64,000 nt of DNA from Pagrus major (GCF_040436345.1 NC_133237.1:28093200-28157199), one strand, 5' to 3'. Shown: positions 11,900-59,814, numbered from the stretch's first letter. Program-made: numbers and translations. The notes: generated from the sequence alone by a model not told the origin.

Positions 11900-12142
11900 A
11901 TGCTCTCCTCCTCCCCTCTCCTCCTCCTCCTCCTCTTCCTCCCTGGGTCTCCTGGTTGTCAGACCAGCTCCTTCACTGAGTGTCAGCAGGCTCCGTTTGT
12001 CCCGGGTCACAATCTGGTCGGCGAAGGCTTCAATGTGGTGACGATGAAGACGACTGGAGCCAGCGTGGTCGACGTCAAGAGCTTCATGGTCGGAGGAGCT
12101 CAGGGGAACTGCACCGTGTGCCGTAACCACCTCCTCAACCAG
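11900..12142 (+). CDS. prf1: prf1-like coding exon 1
   Basis: 81 codons: start methionine, Leu-rich signal peptide with cleavage likely near residue 20, and the N-terminal part of the MACPF domain including a CTVCR motif with an N-C-T glycosylation sequon at residue 70. It ends in phase 0. The donor is AACCAG|GTTCGG, weaker than consensus. Confidence 0.9.
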
Positions 12143-15100
12143 GTTCGGCAGAGTACTCAGTACCTTTACTGCAGTTCAAGTAGTAGAAAAATACTCTGGA
12201 TTTAAACCTTAGTCAAGTAAAAGTATTATCAGCAAAACACTCAAAGTATGAAAGTAAAGCAAACATGAAATCACAAATATTCTAACAAATACAATAAACT
12301 TTTACAAATCTCCAGTTTATCTTGATGAAGAGTCTCGTCTAGATGTTTCACGTGTAAACAGCCGGATTAATCTTTGTGCATCATCCACATGTACAAAGAC
12401 AATATTTGTTTTTATTTTATTAAACACAATTCTGCACAGCTGTTTATGAAAAGGGCGGTGGAAAACAAACTCATTTTCCACATTAGCCAATCAGCTCACA
12501 GAACAAATCCGTCTTTCTTCTTCCAGACTGACAGACTGTCCACGTTCAGCCATAAGTGGTATGATACCAGATCTCAGCTGATATGTGATATATGTACAGA
12601 TATATCAATTAAAAACAATAAATATAAGATGGTATCATCAGCATAGAAGTGAACATTGCAATGCTCAGTTGTAAAATGAATATCGTTATGGTTTCTCCAC
12701 CCTTAAGCTCATGCAAAACAATTAGTGCTGATTGATGTGTTGATGATGATGATGATGATGATGATGTTTCCTGTTCTTCCTCCTCAAACAGACCCAGAAA
12801 CTCCCGGTGTCGGTCCTCGACTGGAGGATTAAGGTCTGTGATAAAAACCAAACATCTTTCTGGCGGATTTGAAATAATGAGAGAACTTGGAAAGAAAGGT
12901 TTTTTTGCCAGCTGTAAAAGTACCAATACCACGATGTAGAAATACTTTTTAAGCGTCATCCAGTAAAAGTACTGAAGTATTTTCAGCTTCATGCAGAATC
13001 TGAAACATGATAAATGTTCCCAAACAGTCACAAGTCAGAAATGATGGGGACAACTGGTTTAATGTAATCTTTGACACGGTTAGTTACTTGAGTATATGTA
13101 GTTATCTATACTCCACCACTTTAATGATGTATATAAACTTTACCCAGCATCCTCTCTGGTCTCAGGTTCAGTGTCGGCGCAGTGTGAGCAGTAAAATCTT
13201 CGAGTCGAGTCAGTCGGTCATGAAAGACAAGAGCTCGTCTCTGTCAGCGAGCTGGAAGGTGAGAGAGTTTTAACATTTGTACTTTTGAACGTCATCTTAA
13301 AACCCGAGTACAGACTGCTGATGTCACTGCGCCTGCTGTGATGTCACTCAGGTGGGCCTCGGTGTCAAGGGACTCGGCGGGTTTGCGGTCGGAGGATCTC
13401 ACTCGACCTCATCGAGGTTTGCAGAGAGCCGCAGCAGGAAGGACAAGTTCTCCTTCACCATCCACAACTTCAACTGCAAATACTACACGTGAGTACTTTT
13501 GTGTAAAGTACCCAACCGTTGTACTCGAGTAAAAGTAAAGATATCGAGTTAAAATATAACTTTGGTAAATATGAATGTCACCTATTCAGATTGTACTTAA
13601 GTCAAAGTCTTAAAGTACCTGATATTTAGTGATGAAATGTAACTAAATACTCTTACTAAGTTTTCAAAAGCTTCCACTCCACTACATCTCAGAGGTAAAT
13701 ATTGTACTTTTACTCCATTACATTTGTCTGACAGCTTTAGTTAGTAGTTACTTTTCAGATTACCTTCCTGTCCAGTGAAAACCTCGTATCTCCAGATGTG
13801 TTGATGATGAATGTTGTTAAAAGTACCCTAAAGTGATACTCGAGTAGAAGTCTTAAAGTATCTGATATTAAATGTACTTAAGTATCAAAATTACAAGTAA
13901 AAGTAACTGATCCGTATGTACGTCGGCTGTTCTCCTACCTGGCTGTTTTTTATCTGATTGATCGTAAAAAATAAATTAATTAAAAAATGTGTTACTTTAG
14001 TAAGTAGCTAGTAACTAAATGTATCAAATAAATGTATACATGTAAGTACTTAGTTACATTCCATGAGATTAGTTAGTTTTTGTTGTACAGGTGAACACAT
14101 TGTCTTTTCTGTGGGACATTTCTGATTTTCAGGATCTTTGTTGACATCAAAACACTTTAAAGGTTTTTGTCAGAGGGAGAGGTGCATTGTGGGTATGAAG
14201 ATGAACATGTGTACAAAACACCTGTCCATGGTGAAGGTACGTGAGACTTGATGACATCACTTCTTCTCCTGCAGCTTCCGTCTTCACTCCCGTCCTCCGC
14301 TGAGTAAAGAGTTCGAGGTTTCCCTGAAGAATCTTCCCTCCACCTACGACCACAAGAACACTTCAGCTTTCCAACAGTTCATCTCCGTCTACGGGACCCA
14401 CTTCATCCGCAGGGTCCAACTCGGGGGTCGAGTTAACTCCATGACCGCTATCCGGACCTGCGAGGCCTCCATGAGCAAGATGTCCGTCCACACCGTCAGC
14501 AACTGCCTGTCGGTCGAGGCAGAAGCGACCATCAAAGGCATCACCGTCAGCGCAGCTGCCAGCTTCTGCCGCGGCAAGAGCAAGAGCCTGAAGACAGGAG
14601 GAAGCTTCAGCCAGGCGTTCTCCGACCGGACCACCGAGGTTCTGGGAGGGGACGGAGACGTGGGCGACATCCTGTTTACTCCCAATAATGCCGCCGGGTA
14701 CAAGAAGTGGCTCACATCTCTGAAGAGGGTCCCAGGTGTGGTGTCCTACCAGCTCCACCCCCTGCACCTGCTGGTGAGGAGCAAATGAACTGATCATGTT
14801 ATTATTAGTCACAGTTTGTTGTTCTTAACGTGACTTGGTTGGTTTTAATTTGGATGATATTCACTAGAACGTTACAGTCCGAACAAAGACTTCATGCTAA
14901 ACCAGTTTCAGGATGATCCAAAGTTTTAAAGGAACAGTTCACCCAAACAGTCACTCAGTCATCATCTCCTCCTGATGATATAAAGTCAGGCTCAGCCATC
15001 ATCTCCTCCTGATGATATAAAGTCAGGCTCAGCCATCATCTCCTCCTGATGATATAAAGTCAGGCTCAGCCATCATCTCCTCCTGATGATATAAAGTCAG

Positions 15101-16909
15101 GCTCAGTCATCATCTCCTCCTGATGATATAAAGTCAGGCTCAGTCATCATCTCCTCCTGATGATATAAAGTCAGGCTCAGCCATCATCTCCTCCTGATGA
15201 TATAAAGTCAGGCTCAGCCATCATCTCCTCCTGATGATATAAAGTCAGGCTCAGTCATCATCTCCTCCTGATGATATAAAGTCAGGCTCAGCCATCATCT
15301 CCTCCTGATGATATAAAGTCAGGCTCAGCCATCATCTCCTCCTGATGATATAAAGTCAGGTGAAGTCTCGTAGTCCACAGAACATTTCTGGAGCTTCACA
15401 GTAAAACAGAGTTGCAGCATTCTGCTAAACAACTGAAGCAGCTGGAGATGATTTAAAATGGAGAAACAACCAAAAAAACATATAAAATGACTTTAAATAA
15501 TGAAGAGAGAGTGGCTCACTTGTCTACACGATCACTCATTGGCTGTTGTCGGCTGTCGGTCGGGCATAGAAACTCTGATCTTTGGTCTTTTAACAGATAA
15601 AAGCATGAAGAATCACAGTTGGCAGGTTTTTGCCATTTTCTCACCATTTCATGATGAACACTGTGTTTTGGACTTAACATGTGACTGTAACGGTTCTAGT
15701 GGACATTTGGGACTCGACTGAAACACTCAGACACTTTAGGTGGTGAGGTGGCAGAACCTTGTTCATGCTGGTTTGTTTGTTTGTTCGTTGATGGTAACTC
15801 GCTGATGAGGTTTTATCTAGAAGTGGTTTTAGAATCAGGAGCATCGAGCTTCACCGGCAGAAAGGACATTCGTCATTCCAGATAAACTCGTCTCTTCTGT
15901 TCTGCAGGTGACAGACAACCCCGTCCTGAAGTCCAGTCTCCGTGACGCCATCAGCGACTACATCCGTAAAAGTGCCAAGCCGCTCAGCTGCCCGGCGAGC
16001 TGCAAGATCGGCCACCAGAACCAGAACTGTGCGTGTCAGTGCAAAGGACACCGCATGGTCAACTCCGACTGCTGCCCCGCCGAGCCCGGCGTGGCCCGCT
16101 TGAACGTGACGGTGGTCCGAGCCCAGGGGCTGTGGGGCGACTACTTCTCCAAGACGGACGGATACGTGAAGGTTTTCTACGGGAAACAAGGAGCCACGAC
16201 GCCGGTGATCTGGAACAACGACTTCCCCTCCTGGAACTACCTCGTTCGCTTTGAGACGGTCAACCTGCGACACAGGAAGTGAGTCAATGTGATCTGACTT
16301 TAAATAACCTCTGATAAAACATCTTCAGTAGAGATCCGACTGCATGTAATCAGTCTGACAACGGTCCTGACAGAGGCAGATGGCATTAAAAGGTTTGAGG
16401 TGCGAAGCTCGTGAAGACAGAGCTAAAAGCGTAAATGTGCTCCGTTAGACAGGGGAACTGTTTCCTATTTTTATGCTAAGCTAGGCTAACCAGCTGTTGG
16501 CTGTAGCTGTATATTTATGATGAAAGAGAGGAACCATTCTGAACATTTAACTCAAGCAAGAAAGATAATTTAGACTTAAAAATCCTCTCGGGTGTATATC
16601 AAACCTCCTGGATCAGAGCAGAGTTCATGATGATGATGATGATGTCACACATCTGTCCGTTTCCTCTGCAGTCCGATCCGTTTCGAGGTTTGGGACCGGG
16701 ACAACCGCTGGAACGACGACCTGCTGGGGAAGGCGAGCCTCATCCCGACGACGGGCCGCAACGTCAACAAGAGGTTCCCTCTGAAGCACGGCTCGCTGTA
16801 CATCCAGACGTCTGCCGTGTGCGCTCCCAGCCTGCAGGGGTCGCTGTGCGAGCAGTACGCTGCCACGCCGACCTACGAGGGCGTGATGGGACACGTGAAG
16901 GAGGAGTAG
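11900..16909 (+). CDS. prf1: Perforin-1-like pore-forming protein, complete, seven coding exons
   Basis: This encodes a perforin, the pore-forming effector of cytotoxic lymphocytes. The protein is stored in granules, binds the target membrane through its calcium-dependent C2 domain and oligomerises through its MACPF domain. Coding exons are 11900-12142, 12792-12833, 13166-13258, 13352-13488, 14275-14773, 15908-16278 and 16672-16909 (1623 nt, about 540 residues, near the 555 of the human protein). Visible features are a hydrophobic signal peptide (about residues 1-20), the MACPF signature YGTHF (about 211-215), an EGF-like cysteine cluster (about 366-394) and a C2 domain (about 402-510). Putative calcium-ligand aspartates lie at about 416, 422, 470, 472 and 478. 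All introns are GT-AG and phases agree. No break is seen. Teleosts carry several perforin paralogues, and which one this is cannot be told here. Confidence 0.94.
12792..12833 (+). CDS. prf1: prf1-like coding exon 2 (42-bp micro-exon)
   Basis: 14 codons (TQKLPVSVLDWRIK) bounded by a pyrimidine-rich acceptor ending AAACAG and donor AAG|GTCTGT. Phase is 0 on both sides. The peptide follows the CRNHLLNQ end of exon 1, as expected for the perforin family (a W preceded by a Leu-Pro stretch). It is too short for ORF scans and easy to miss. Confidence 0.85.
13166..13258 (+). CDS. prf1: prf1-like coding exon 3
   Basis: 31 codons starting VQCRRSV and ending SASWK, part of the MACPF domain. The acceptor is GGTCTCAG and the donor AAG|GTGAGA. 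Phase is 0 on both sides. Confidence 0.88.
13352..13488 (+). CDS. prf1: prf1-like coding exon 4
   Basis: 137 bases starting VGLGVKGLGG, with a glycine-rich stretch and FTIHNFNCKYY near the end. It is separated from exon 3 by a 93-bp intron. It ends in phase 2 at TACAC|GTGAGT. This border matches in position the single intron that I recall splitting the coding part of mammalian perforin. Confidence 0.88.
14275..14773 (+). CDS. prf1: prf1-like coding exon 5 (MACPF core)
   Basis: 499 bases carrying the family signature YGTHFIRRVQLGGR and the following LTALRTCE-like region, here MTAIRTCEAS. It ends with HPLHLL at the donor CTG|GTGAGG. Large antisense ORFs over this exon (14363-14812, 14389-14715) are shadows of its GC-rich codons. 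Confidence 0.93.
14935..15360. mobile_element. Dispersed element with a 37-bp minisatellite (copy 2), in perforin intron 5
   Basis: The edge AAAGGAACAGTTCACCCAAA (about 14929-14947) is followed by 10 full and one partial copy of the same 37-bp unit as at 4771-5132. The remainder of intron 5 (15361-15907) shows nothing recognisable; ORF 15500-15721 has no domain. Confidence 0.82.
15908..16278 (+). CDS. prf1: prf1-like coding exon 6 (linker, EGF-like, start of C2)
   Basis: 371 bases. It encodes the end of the MACPF/linker helix, a cysteine cluster (C-x3-C-x8-C-x-C-x-C and CC) forming the EGF-like shelf, and the first C2 strands with GDYFSKTDGYVKVFY. The D-x5-D spacing matches C2 calcium loop 1. 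It ends in phase 2 at AGGAA|GTGAGT. Confidence 0.93.
16672..16909 (+). CDS. prf1: prf1-like coding exon 7 (rest of C2 and stop)
   Basis: 238 bases starting after TCTGCAG. It encodes IRFEVWDRDNRWNDDLLG, whose D-x-D-x5-D pattern is C2 calcium loop 3, and a short C-terminal tail with two further cysteines. It ends at TAG 16907-16909. The 3'UTR runs into the assembly gap, so no poly(A) signal can be assigned. Confidence 0.92.
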
Positions 16910-16968
16910 CTGATGAGGCTCCAACGGCTCCTTCATTTGAATAGTTTCTCATTCAGAGCAGATATGAG

Positions 16969-17068
16969 NNNNNNNNNNNNNNNNNNNNNNNNNNNNNNNN
17001 NNNNNNNNNNNNNNNNNNNNNNNNNNNNNNNNNNNNNNNNNNNNNNNNNNNNNNNNNNNNNNNNNNNN
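16969..17068. other. Assembly gap (100 N)
   Basis: Exactly 100 N, the customary placeholder for a gap of unknown size. The linkage and distance between the perforin-like gene and stx1b therefore depend on the scaffold join. Confidence 0.99.
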
Positions 17069-17246
17069 AAGACCATGATCTGTCTCAGCGTTCAGAGAAA
17101 GATCTGAGGAAGGAGTGAAAGAAAAAAGAGAAGGAGGACGGAGACAAGGGGGTTTCCTCCGGGCGTCCAGCCAGCCGAGTTCATCTCAAACATTAAAAGT
17201 CCATTTAAGATCTCAAGGCTGCGTTTAAGAGCTGCTGCCTCGTATA

Positions 17247-17247
<1 letters not shown>

Positions 17248-17320
<73 letters not shown>
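17248..17320. repeat. (CA)n microsatellite
   Basis: About 36 CA units with one interruption. Confidence 0.95.
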
Positions 17321-17322
<2 letters not shown>

Positions 17323-17390
17323 GCTCCGTGCAGGAAGTCAGGAATGTTGTCAGATTAAAAGCTGTTTACGGATCTGTCTGTACCCTGTGT

Positions 17391-17455
17391 CAGGGTCAGG
17401 TCCAGGGTCAGGTCCAGGATCAGGTCCAGGGTCAGGTCCAGGGTCAGGTCCAGGA
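17391..17455. repeat. 12-bp minisatellite CAGGTCCAGGGT
   Basis: About five copies, some with GGAT in place of GGGT. Confidence 0.9.
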
Positions 17456-18440
17456 TGAGTACTGCAGTAGTTCTGTAGTTACAGTGATGGAGGGAGTATT
17501 CAGAGCTGTTACTGAAGTGAAAGTACAAATACCAAACTGTTTAAATACTCCATTACAAGTAAAACATGTTATTTAGTACTTTTACTCAACTACTGTACTT
17601 CAGTGCAGTTTTCAGGCATTTTACAGGAGTTCCACTTTATATTTCTACTCTTCTACATTCAGAGGGAAATATTGTACTTTTTACTTCATTACAGCTTTAG
17701 TTACAAGTTACTTTACAGGTACGTGAAATTATATCAGTTTATAAAAAACAACATGATTAAAGATAAAAACCAGCAGCACTCAGATCCTTCAGTAAAAGTA
17801 CTAATATCACACATACCCAGAATGCTAACGCTGTTAACAAACTGCAGGTTTTCACAATAAAGTGATGCACAAAGTTATGCAATGCATGATGGGTAATTAT
17901 TTGGAATATTACAGTAAACTGCTGTGAATTTGAAGTAACTGTATAAAAAAAAGTAAAAATGTTGCATTACAAGAAAATACAGTAACTAGTCAACAGCAAC
18001 ATGCAGTCATTTATCTATAAACTATTCTGGCTTTACTACAAGGTGCACATGCTAACATGCTAACATGCTAACAGAATAACAAGATAACAACAAGCTAACA
18101 TGCTAATAAGTAATATGCTTGGGTAAACAAGAAAACATTGCTGTAATGTTACTGTAAATCTACTGTAAATGTGTATATTTACAATAACAAGCAATGATTA
18201 TTACATTACCATGATTACATTTACCATTTTAAGTTAAAATACTGTATTTTCACAGTAAAATAGTGCCTGGATGACTCTAGAAAAACAATATATATCGCTG
18301 TGATTTTCATTTCTTTACTGTCAAATAATTACAGTATCCTCCTGTGAACTACTGTATACACTACGAAACTACTTGTCAGTTATTATGACAGTAATTTACT
18401 GTAAAATTACAGTAATAGGTTTAACAGTGTACAAGTAAAT
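17456..18440. mobile_element. AAGTAC-family MITE followed by an ATGCATGATGGGTAAT-family MITE (copy 2)
   Basis: 17456-17830 is AAGTAC-type repeat. About 17875-18440 repeats the block order of 10370-10860: ATGCATGATGGGTAAT, a CTAACATGCTAA block, and many TTACTGTAA words, ending near AACAGTGTA. Confidence 0.65.
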
Positions 18441-20560
18441 GTAATCACTTGTAAGTCAGTCAGACACGTGTAGAGGAGTAGACGTATACAGTGACATGAA
18501 TTTGAAGTACACCTGTAAACTTCAGGTGCTTCTGTTTCAGCGGCAGCAGCAGATTTAGGCCACGCCCATTTCAGCCTCTACAATTTTTCCACCATTTTAG
18601 ATTTTTTTTAACAAACACGATTTTTCTGATCTCCACTAAACTGTTTAAAATCCACATTTAGATGGTTTTAAGTCAAAACTATGAGTTTGTGTTTGGATAG
18701 TGATTATTATTTGTCTGTGATTGGTTATCTAGTTTTGAAGGTGTGGCCTGATGTTCCTAACAGGAAGTAACTCTTCAGTGCTAAATCTTATTTAAACCAA
18801 AGTTTGCGATGTTGACGTGCGGCCCCAGGGGGCGCTGCAGGGACGCTTTCTAAACTTCTGTAAGAACTTTGCATATAATTTGAGTATTTCTGCCCTCTAG
18901 TGGCCATTTGGGAGAAATTCTGAAAGCCTGTTAAATTCCTACTTTTGTTTTCATTGGTTGTTTTAGTCATGTGACAAAGTGATGTCATCGTTCAGGAAGT
19001 CCTTCAGGTGTGTGACATGAGGTCTGAGCAGCTGTCTGATCCCGTCCTCTTGGAAACAACACATGTAAGTTAAATTTACATTGTACAGTTTATTATAAAA
19101 CTACAGGAGTTTATTGAGCGAAGCGCCACAAATAAAACACTGTTATATTTCCTTAATGTTTGACTGAATCAGCGTCATCAGACAGTCTGTGAAATGTGGT
19201 GACATTCACCTGTAGGTGGCGCTACAGTGCAAATCAGATGTAACTGACTCTGCTAACAAAACAACAAAACTACACCAGAACAGTTTGTGAGAAATGAGCC
19301 ATCGTTCAGTTCGTTCAGTCGCATTAACAGAAAACACGAGACAGAGTGAAGGAGGACGTGATGACGAAGAGGTGACGTTCAGAAACACATCGAGTCCTCC
19401 CTGCAGACAGGCGCTGGTTCTGTTCCTGGATCAGTTTAGTTTGTTGTCTTGTTGCTCGTTAGCCTGAAAAATACTTAAATACCAAAAGTAAAAGTTTGAT
19501 AGAATAATATATATTACACTTTAATGTTGCAGCTGAAGATGAAGCTCTGTATTAACTGCTGGGCAGTAATCTAATAACACATCATCGTCTTTATTTATTG
19601 ATCGTATAGATTATTAATCAGAATCAACAAAGTAACTGAAGTCATCAATCAAGTGTAGTCGAGTAAAAAGCACAAGATTTAGTACGGAGGACCAAATTTA
19701 CAAAATCAAAAATTATTAAATGAAAGACTCAATAAATAAATAAAATGCTTTTAAAAGCACAAAATAAATGTAAATCTCAATTTCAAAAATGTGATATCAC
19801 TTCCTGTTTTAATTTGCTTTTGTATTTATTTGCCTTTATATTTATCCCCTTATGTAATACTTTCTGAAGTTGTATTATTAATTAATGAAATTTTAATATT
19901 TTAGTATTTATTTCCCCAAAGTTATTTAATTATTCATTTTATATTGTTTTTTTATACATTTCTGCTTCATCGTACTAAAGACGGGCGCTCATTTAAATTG
20001 TGTCATAAATCAAAACAAATACATTTAAAAATGAAAAATGAAGATAAAAAATCAAATAGAAGCGTCAATAAATATGTGAATAAAGGAAGGTTATAATTAT
20101 AATAATAATTTTTGCAGTATTTGATTGATCTAATATACATATACATTTTGTGAGACATTTATTTGTTTTGATTTTGGCAGTTTCAGTCTTCTATAGTAGT
20201 GGAAGTATAAAGAAAACTGGAAATATTAAATTTAATTAAAATAATTAATACATAGCAAACAGCATTAATACATGTTTTAATATGCTCCAGAATTTAATGA
20301 TGATTTTGGCAGTTTTAGTTCCATATTATGGAAAATAAATATAATATGGAAATATTCAAGTAAAATACAAATACTTCAAAATTGTACTTAAGTACAGTAC
20401 TTGAGTAATGTACTTAGTTACTTTCCACCATTAAAGTATATACATAATAAATATATTCTTAAATAAATGATTGATATATTTATACACAGTACATGTTGGA
20501 TATATTTATACACAGTACATGTACATGTCTGTTTATATTTTCTATATTTAAGGACAGAAT
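18441..20560. other. AT-rich intergenic DNA with MITE fragments
   Basis: No gene recognised. Fragments of the AAGTAC family lie at about 19460-19680 and 20330-20440. Words such as GATTTTGGCAGTTT (20169-20182, 20302-20315) belong to another dispersed AT-rich repeat also seen near 56540. Minus ORFs at 18788-18988 and 19206-19388 have no recognisable domain. Confidence 0.5.
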
Positions 20561-20569
20561 GAACAGATT

Positions 20570-20655
20570 GTCTCCCCCCTCCTCCCCCTCCTCCCCCTCC
20601 TCCCCCTCCTGATCCTCATTCACCTGAACACACTCGCCTCCCTGCTGCTGCTGCG

Positions 20656-20693
<38 letters not shown>

Positions 20694-20751
20694 GAGGAGG
20701 GGGAGAGGAGGGGGAGAGAGGGGGAGGGAGAGAGAGAGAGAGAGGGAGAGA

Positions 20752-20782
<31 letters not shown>

Positions 20783-20935
20783 GAGGGGGAGGGAGGAGGG
20801 GGAGAGAGAGAGAGAGGGAGAGAGGAGGGGGAGGGAGGAGGGGGAGGGAGGGGGAGGAGGGGGAGTGGACAGGGCGGAGGAGCGGAGCGGAGGAGGGAGG
20901 GGGGAGGGGTGAGGCAGCAGCAGCAGGTAGAGATG
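20570..20935. repeat. Long purine (GA/GGGGA) tract upstream of stx1b
   Basis: After a (CTCCCC)-type pyrimidine stretch at 20570-20610, the + strand is almost pure purine from about 20654 to 20910: GA runs and GGAGGGGGA blocks. Minus-strand ORFs here are Ser/Pro/Leu-rich repeat artefacts. Such a mirror-type tract can form triplex DNA and binds GAGA/MAZ-like factors. It lies about 600-900 bases before the stx1b start codon. Confidence 0.85.
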
Positions 20936-21226
20936 GAGGGTGGAGGGAGTTGACGCATGCGCACTGGCTCTCCATCCCCTCCGCAGCGCCCCCCCCCCCC
21001 TCCCTCCCTCCTCTCTCTTTTTCTGCAGCATCAGTACCACACTCCCTCCCCTCCCCCCCGCTCTCTCCCTCCTCCCCCTCTCTCTCTCCTGGTCGCTTCT
21101 GCCGGGCTGCTGCTTTGCGCGCTGCGGGGCCACACTGCGACCGCACCGAGGAGGAAGAGGAGGAAGCCGCGGACTGACAGGGGGGCAGCCTGAGCCAGAG
21201 CGGCGGAGAGGCAGCGTTTAAAAACC

Positions 21227-21261
<35 letters not shown>

Positions 21262-21539
21262 GGAGGGTTTGAACGCGCCGTCAGCGCTCGGATAAAAAAA
21301 TCCCGGAGCAGCAGCAGCAGCAGCAGCAGCAGAAGGCGGAGACGCGTCACACCGCGCTCTTCCTCCCTCCATCACCGTGTCCGCTGCTCAGGGGAAGTGA
21401 AGAGGAGCTGAGCACGAAGAGGAAAAGCTCTCGTTGGGGGATCTCGGAGCGCAGAACGACGAACGGCGCGGTGTGTGAAGCCTCCCCCCCTCCCCTCCCG
21501 GACCAGGGCCGACTCTACGTTTTCTAGCAGCGCGACACC
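20936..21539 (+). promoter_or_regulatory. stx1b: stx1b promoter/5'UTR CpG island with two CAG tracts
   Basis: CpG-rich DNA runs from about 20940 through exon 1 to about 22600. Just before the start codon are (CAG)11 at 21228-21260 and (CAG)8 at 21309-21332, separated by a stretch containing GATAAAAAAAT. The transcription start is not defined; CAG tracts may be in the 5'UTR. The start codon context has A at -3, favourable for initiation. Confidence 0.6.
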
Positions 21540-58344
<36,805 letters not shown>

Positions 58345-58627
58345 GTAGGAAACATCCTCACATCTTTTTCTACAGTGAAACATCCACAAAACAACAAATC
58401 AAACCTCCGTGCAGATCAGATCACGTCCTGCTGACGGTGTGAAAAAGTTTCTGTGATGGATCAGTCGGAGGTCACGAGGTCACAGCACGACTCAGACGTT
58501 TGCCAAAATGTCTGCAGTCGGATATTATTAATCAGCACTGTGTGTGCAGACGAAGCTCTGTGTGATAAATAATTAGACAGGAGACACAAAACTGAACGCT
58601 TCAGCTGAACGTCTAAATCAACCTTTA

Positions 58628-59155
58628 CAACCCGTCCATCACTGAGACAAACAGACTCCATGTTTCTACACAAAGACAGAAAGAAGTTCATGTTGAACAT
58701 TTGCTGAATTTACAAGAAGGAACAAATAAGTCAGAATCAGTCAGAGACAGAGTTTCACACAGTTTATAAAGTGTCTCCAACTCAACAACTCACTAAACTG
58801 ACACATTTGTTAAGGGAGTCTGGGGACAAAGAAGTCGCCTATACTGGTTACTGTTTAGTGTATCTGTAAAATGTGACATGTTTAGATCAATAAAATGTTT
58901 CTTCTTTCATAAATTGAGTGTAAATGGTGAAATCAGTGTAAACAGTGTGTTCAAACAGCTGCTAAATGTTGGCAGGTCAGACTTTAGCACTTTAGACACA
59001 GAAGCAGACAGGCTGGTGCAGCCATGCTGCCACAAACTGACACTTTCTACAAGGAAACACACAACTTACTGTTTTCATTTAATGCTGAATTTACAAGAAG
59101 GAGACAATGATTCAGAATCTGTCAGAGACAGAGTTTCACTACGTTATACAGTTTC
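58628..59155 (+). mobile_element. Inverted-arm element, truncated copy 2
   Basis: 58628-58840 matches the arm seen at 6714-6905 (and its complement at 7400-7590). 58840-59155 matches the reverse complement of 7085-7400. It is therefore copy 1 read from its right arm, cut off inside the element near 59150. The ORF 58878-59213 shares about 90 residues with the copy 1 ORF with few differences, then diverges at the breakpoint. Confidence 0.8.
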
Positions 59156-59439
59156 CGCTCACGTGACAACTCTTAAATTGTGGGATTTTCTAATGGAGTC
59201 TTGCAGGTCGTAGCGGTTCATCATGTTTCTCTGCAGGGATGTAGGATGTTATCACGCTAACATTATAGAGCAGGTGAACCTCGACCGCCCTCCATGTTTC
59301 TGATATTATCTGAATGAGCTCTTTTATTAGAAGATTTACGGTATTCAGACAGGATGAGAGTTGACCTTCAGCAGCAGAAGAAGAAAATATTCAGAAACAG
59401 TCGCCGTGATTTATCAGGCTGTAATCGCACAGACAGCAA

Positions 59440-59458
59440 CACACACACACACACACAT

Positions 59459-59494
<36 letters not shown>

Positions 59495-59636
59495 TTGGTT
59501 CATGCTGAAGGTTCAAGGACATCGCTGCTTTAATGTGAACAGCCAGAGGTTTGACTACACACACACACACACACACACATATGCCTGCAGACACGTGTGC
59601 ACACAAATACACACACAACATCGACACACGTGTGAC

Positions 59637-59690
<54 letters not shown>

Positions 59691-59777
59691 TGTACATATG
59701 CAGTCTGAGAATAGCAGTGATGGTGGAGATAAAGCTATAATTGGAAACCCCACGAGGCCTGAGTGTTATTGTCCTGT

Positions 59778-59812
<35 letters not shown>
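59440..59812. repeat. Cluster of four (CA)n tracts
   Basis: CA tracts at about 59440-59491, 59557-59580, 59639-59688 and 59781-59810. Confidence 0.94.

Positions 59813-59814
<2 letters not shown>

Larger units (their letters stand above)
12143..14274. mobile_element. MITE-like AAGTAC repeats inside perforin introns 1, 2 and 4
   Basis: Fragments of the AAGTAC/AGTACTT family lie at about 12150-12290 (intron 1), 12905-13120 (intron 2) and 13489-14070 (intron 4). They begin within a few bases of the donors of coding exons 1 and 4. A (GAT)n tract (12741-12766) lies in intron 1. A small minus-strand ORF (12609-13031) crosses exon 2 in antisense and is not considered real. Confidence 0.7.

Noticed and set aside
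14363..14812. Antisense 149-residue ORF over perforin exon 5, and similar ones over exons 6 and 7
   Set aside because: Shadows of GC-rich coding exons on the + strand, which have clear domain content and splice sites.
20480..21375. Minus-strand ORFs of 217 and 244 residues upstream of stx1b
   Set aside because: They translate the purine tract and CAG repeats; low-complexity only, and several frames are open together.
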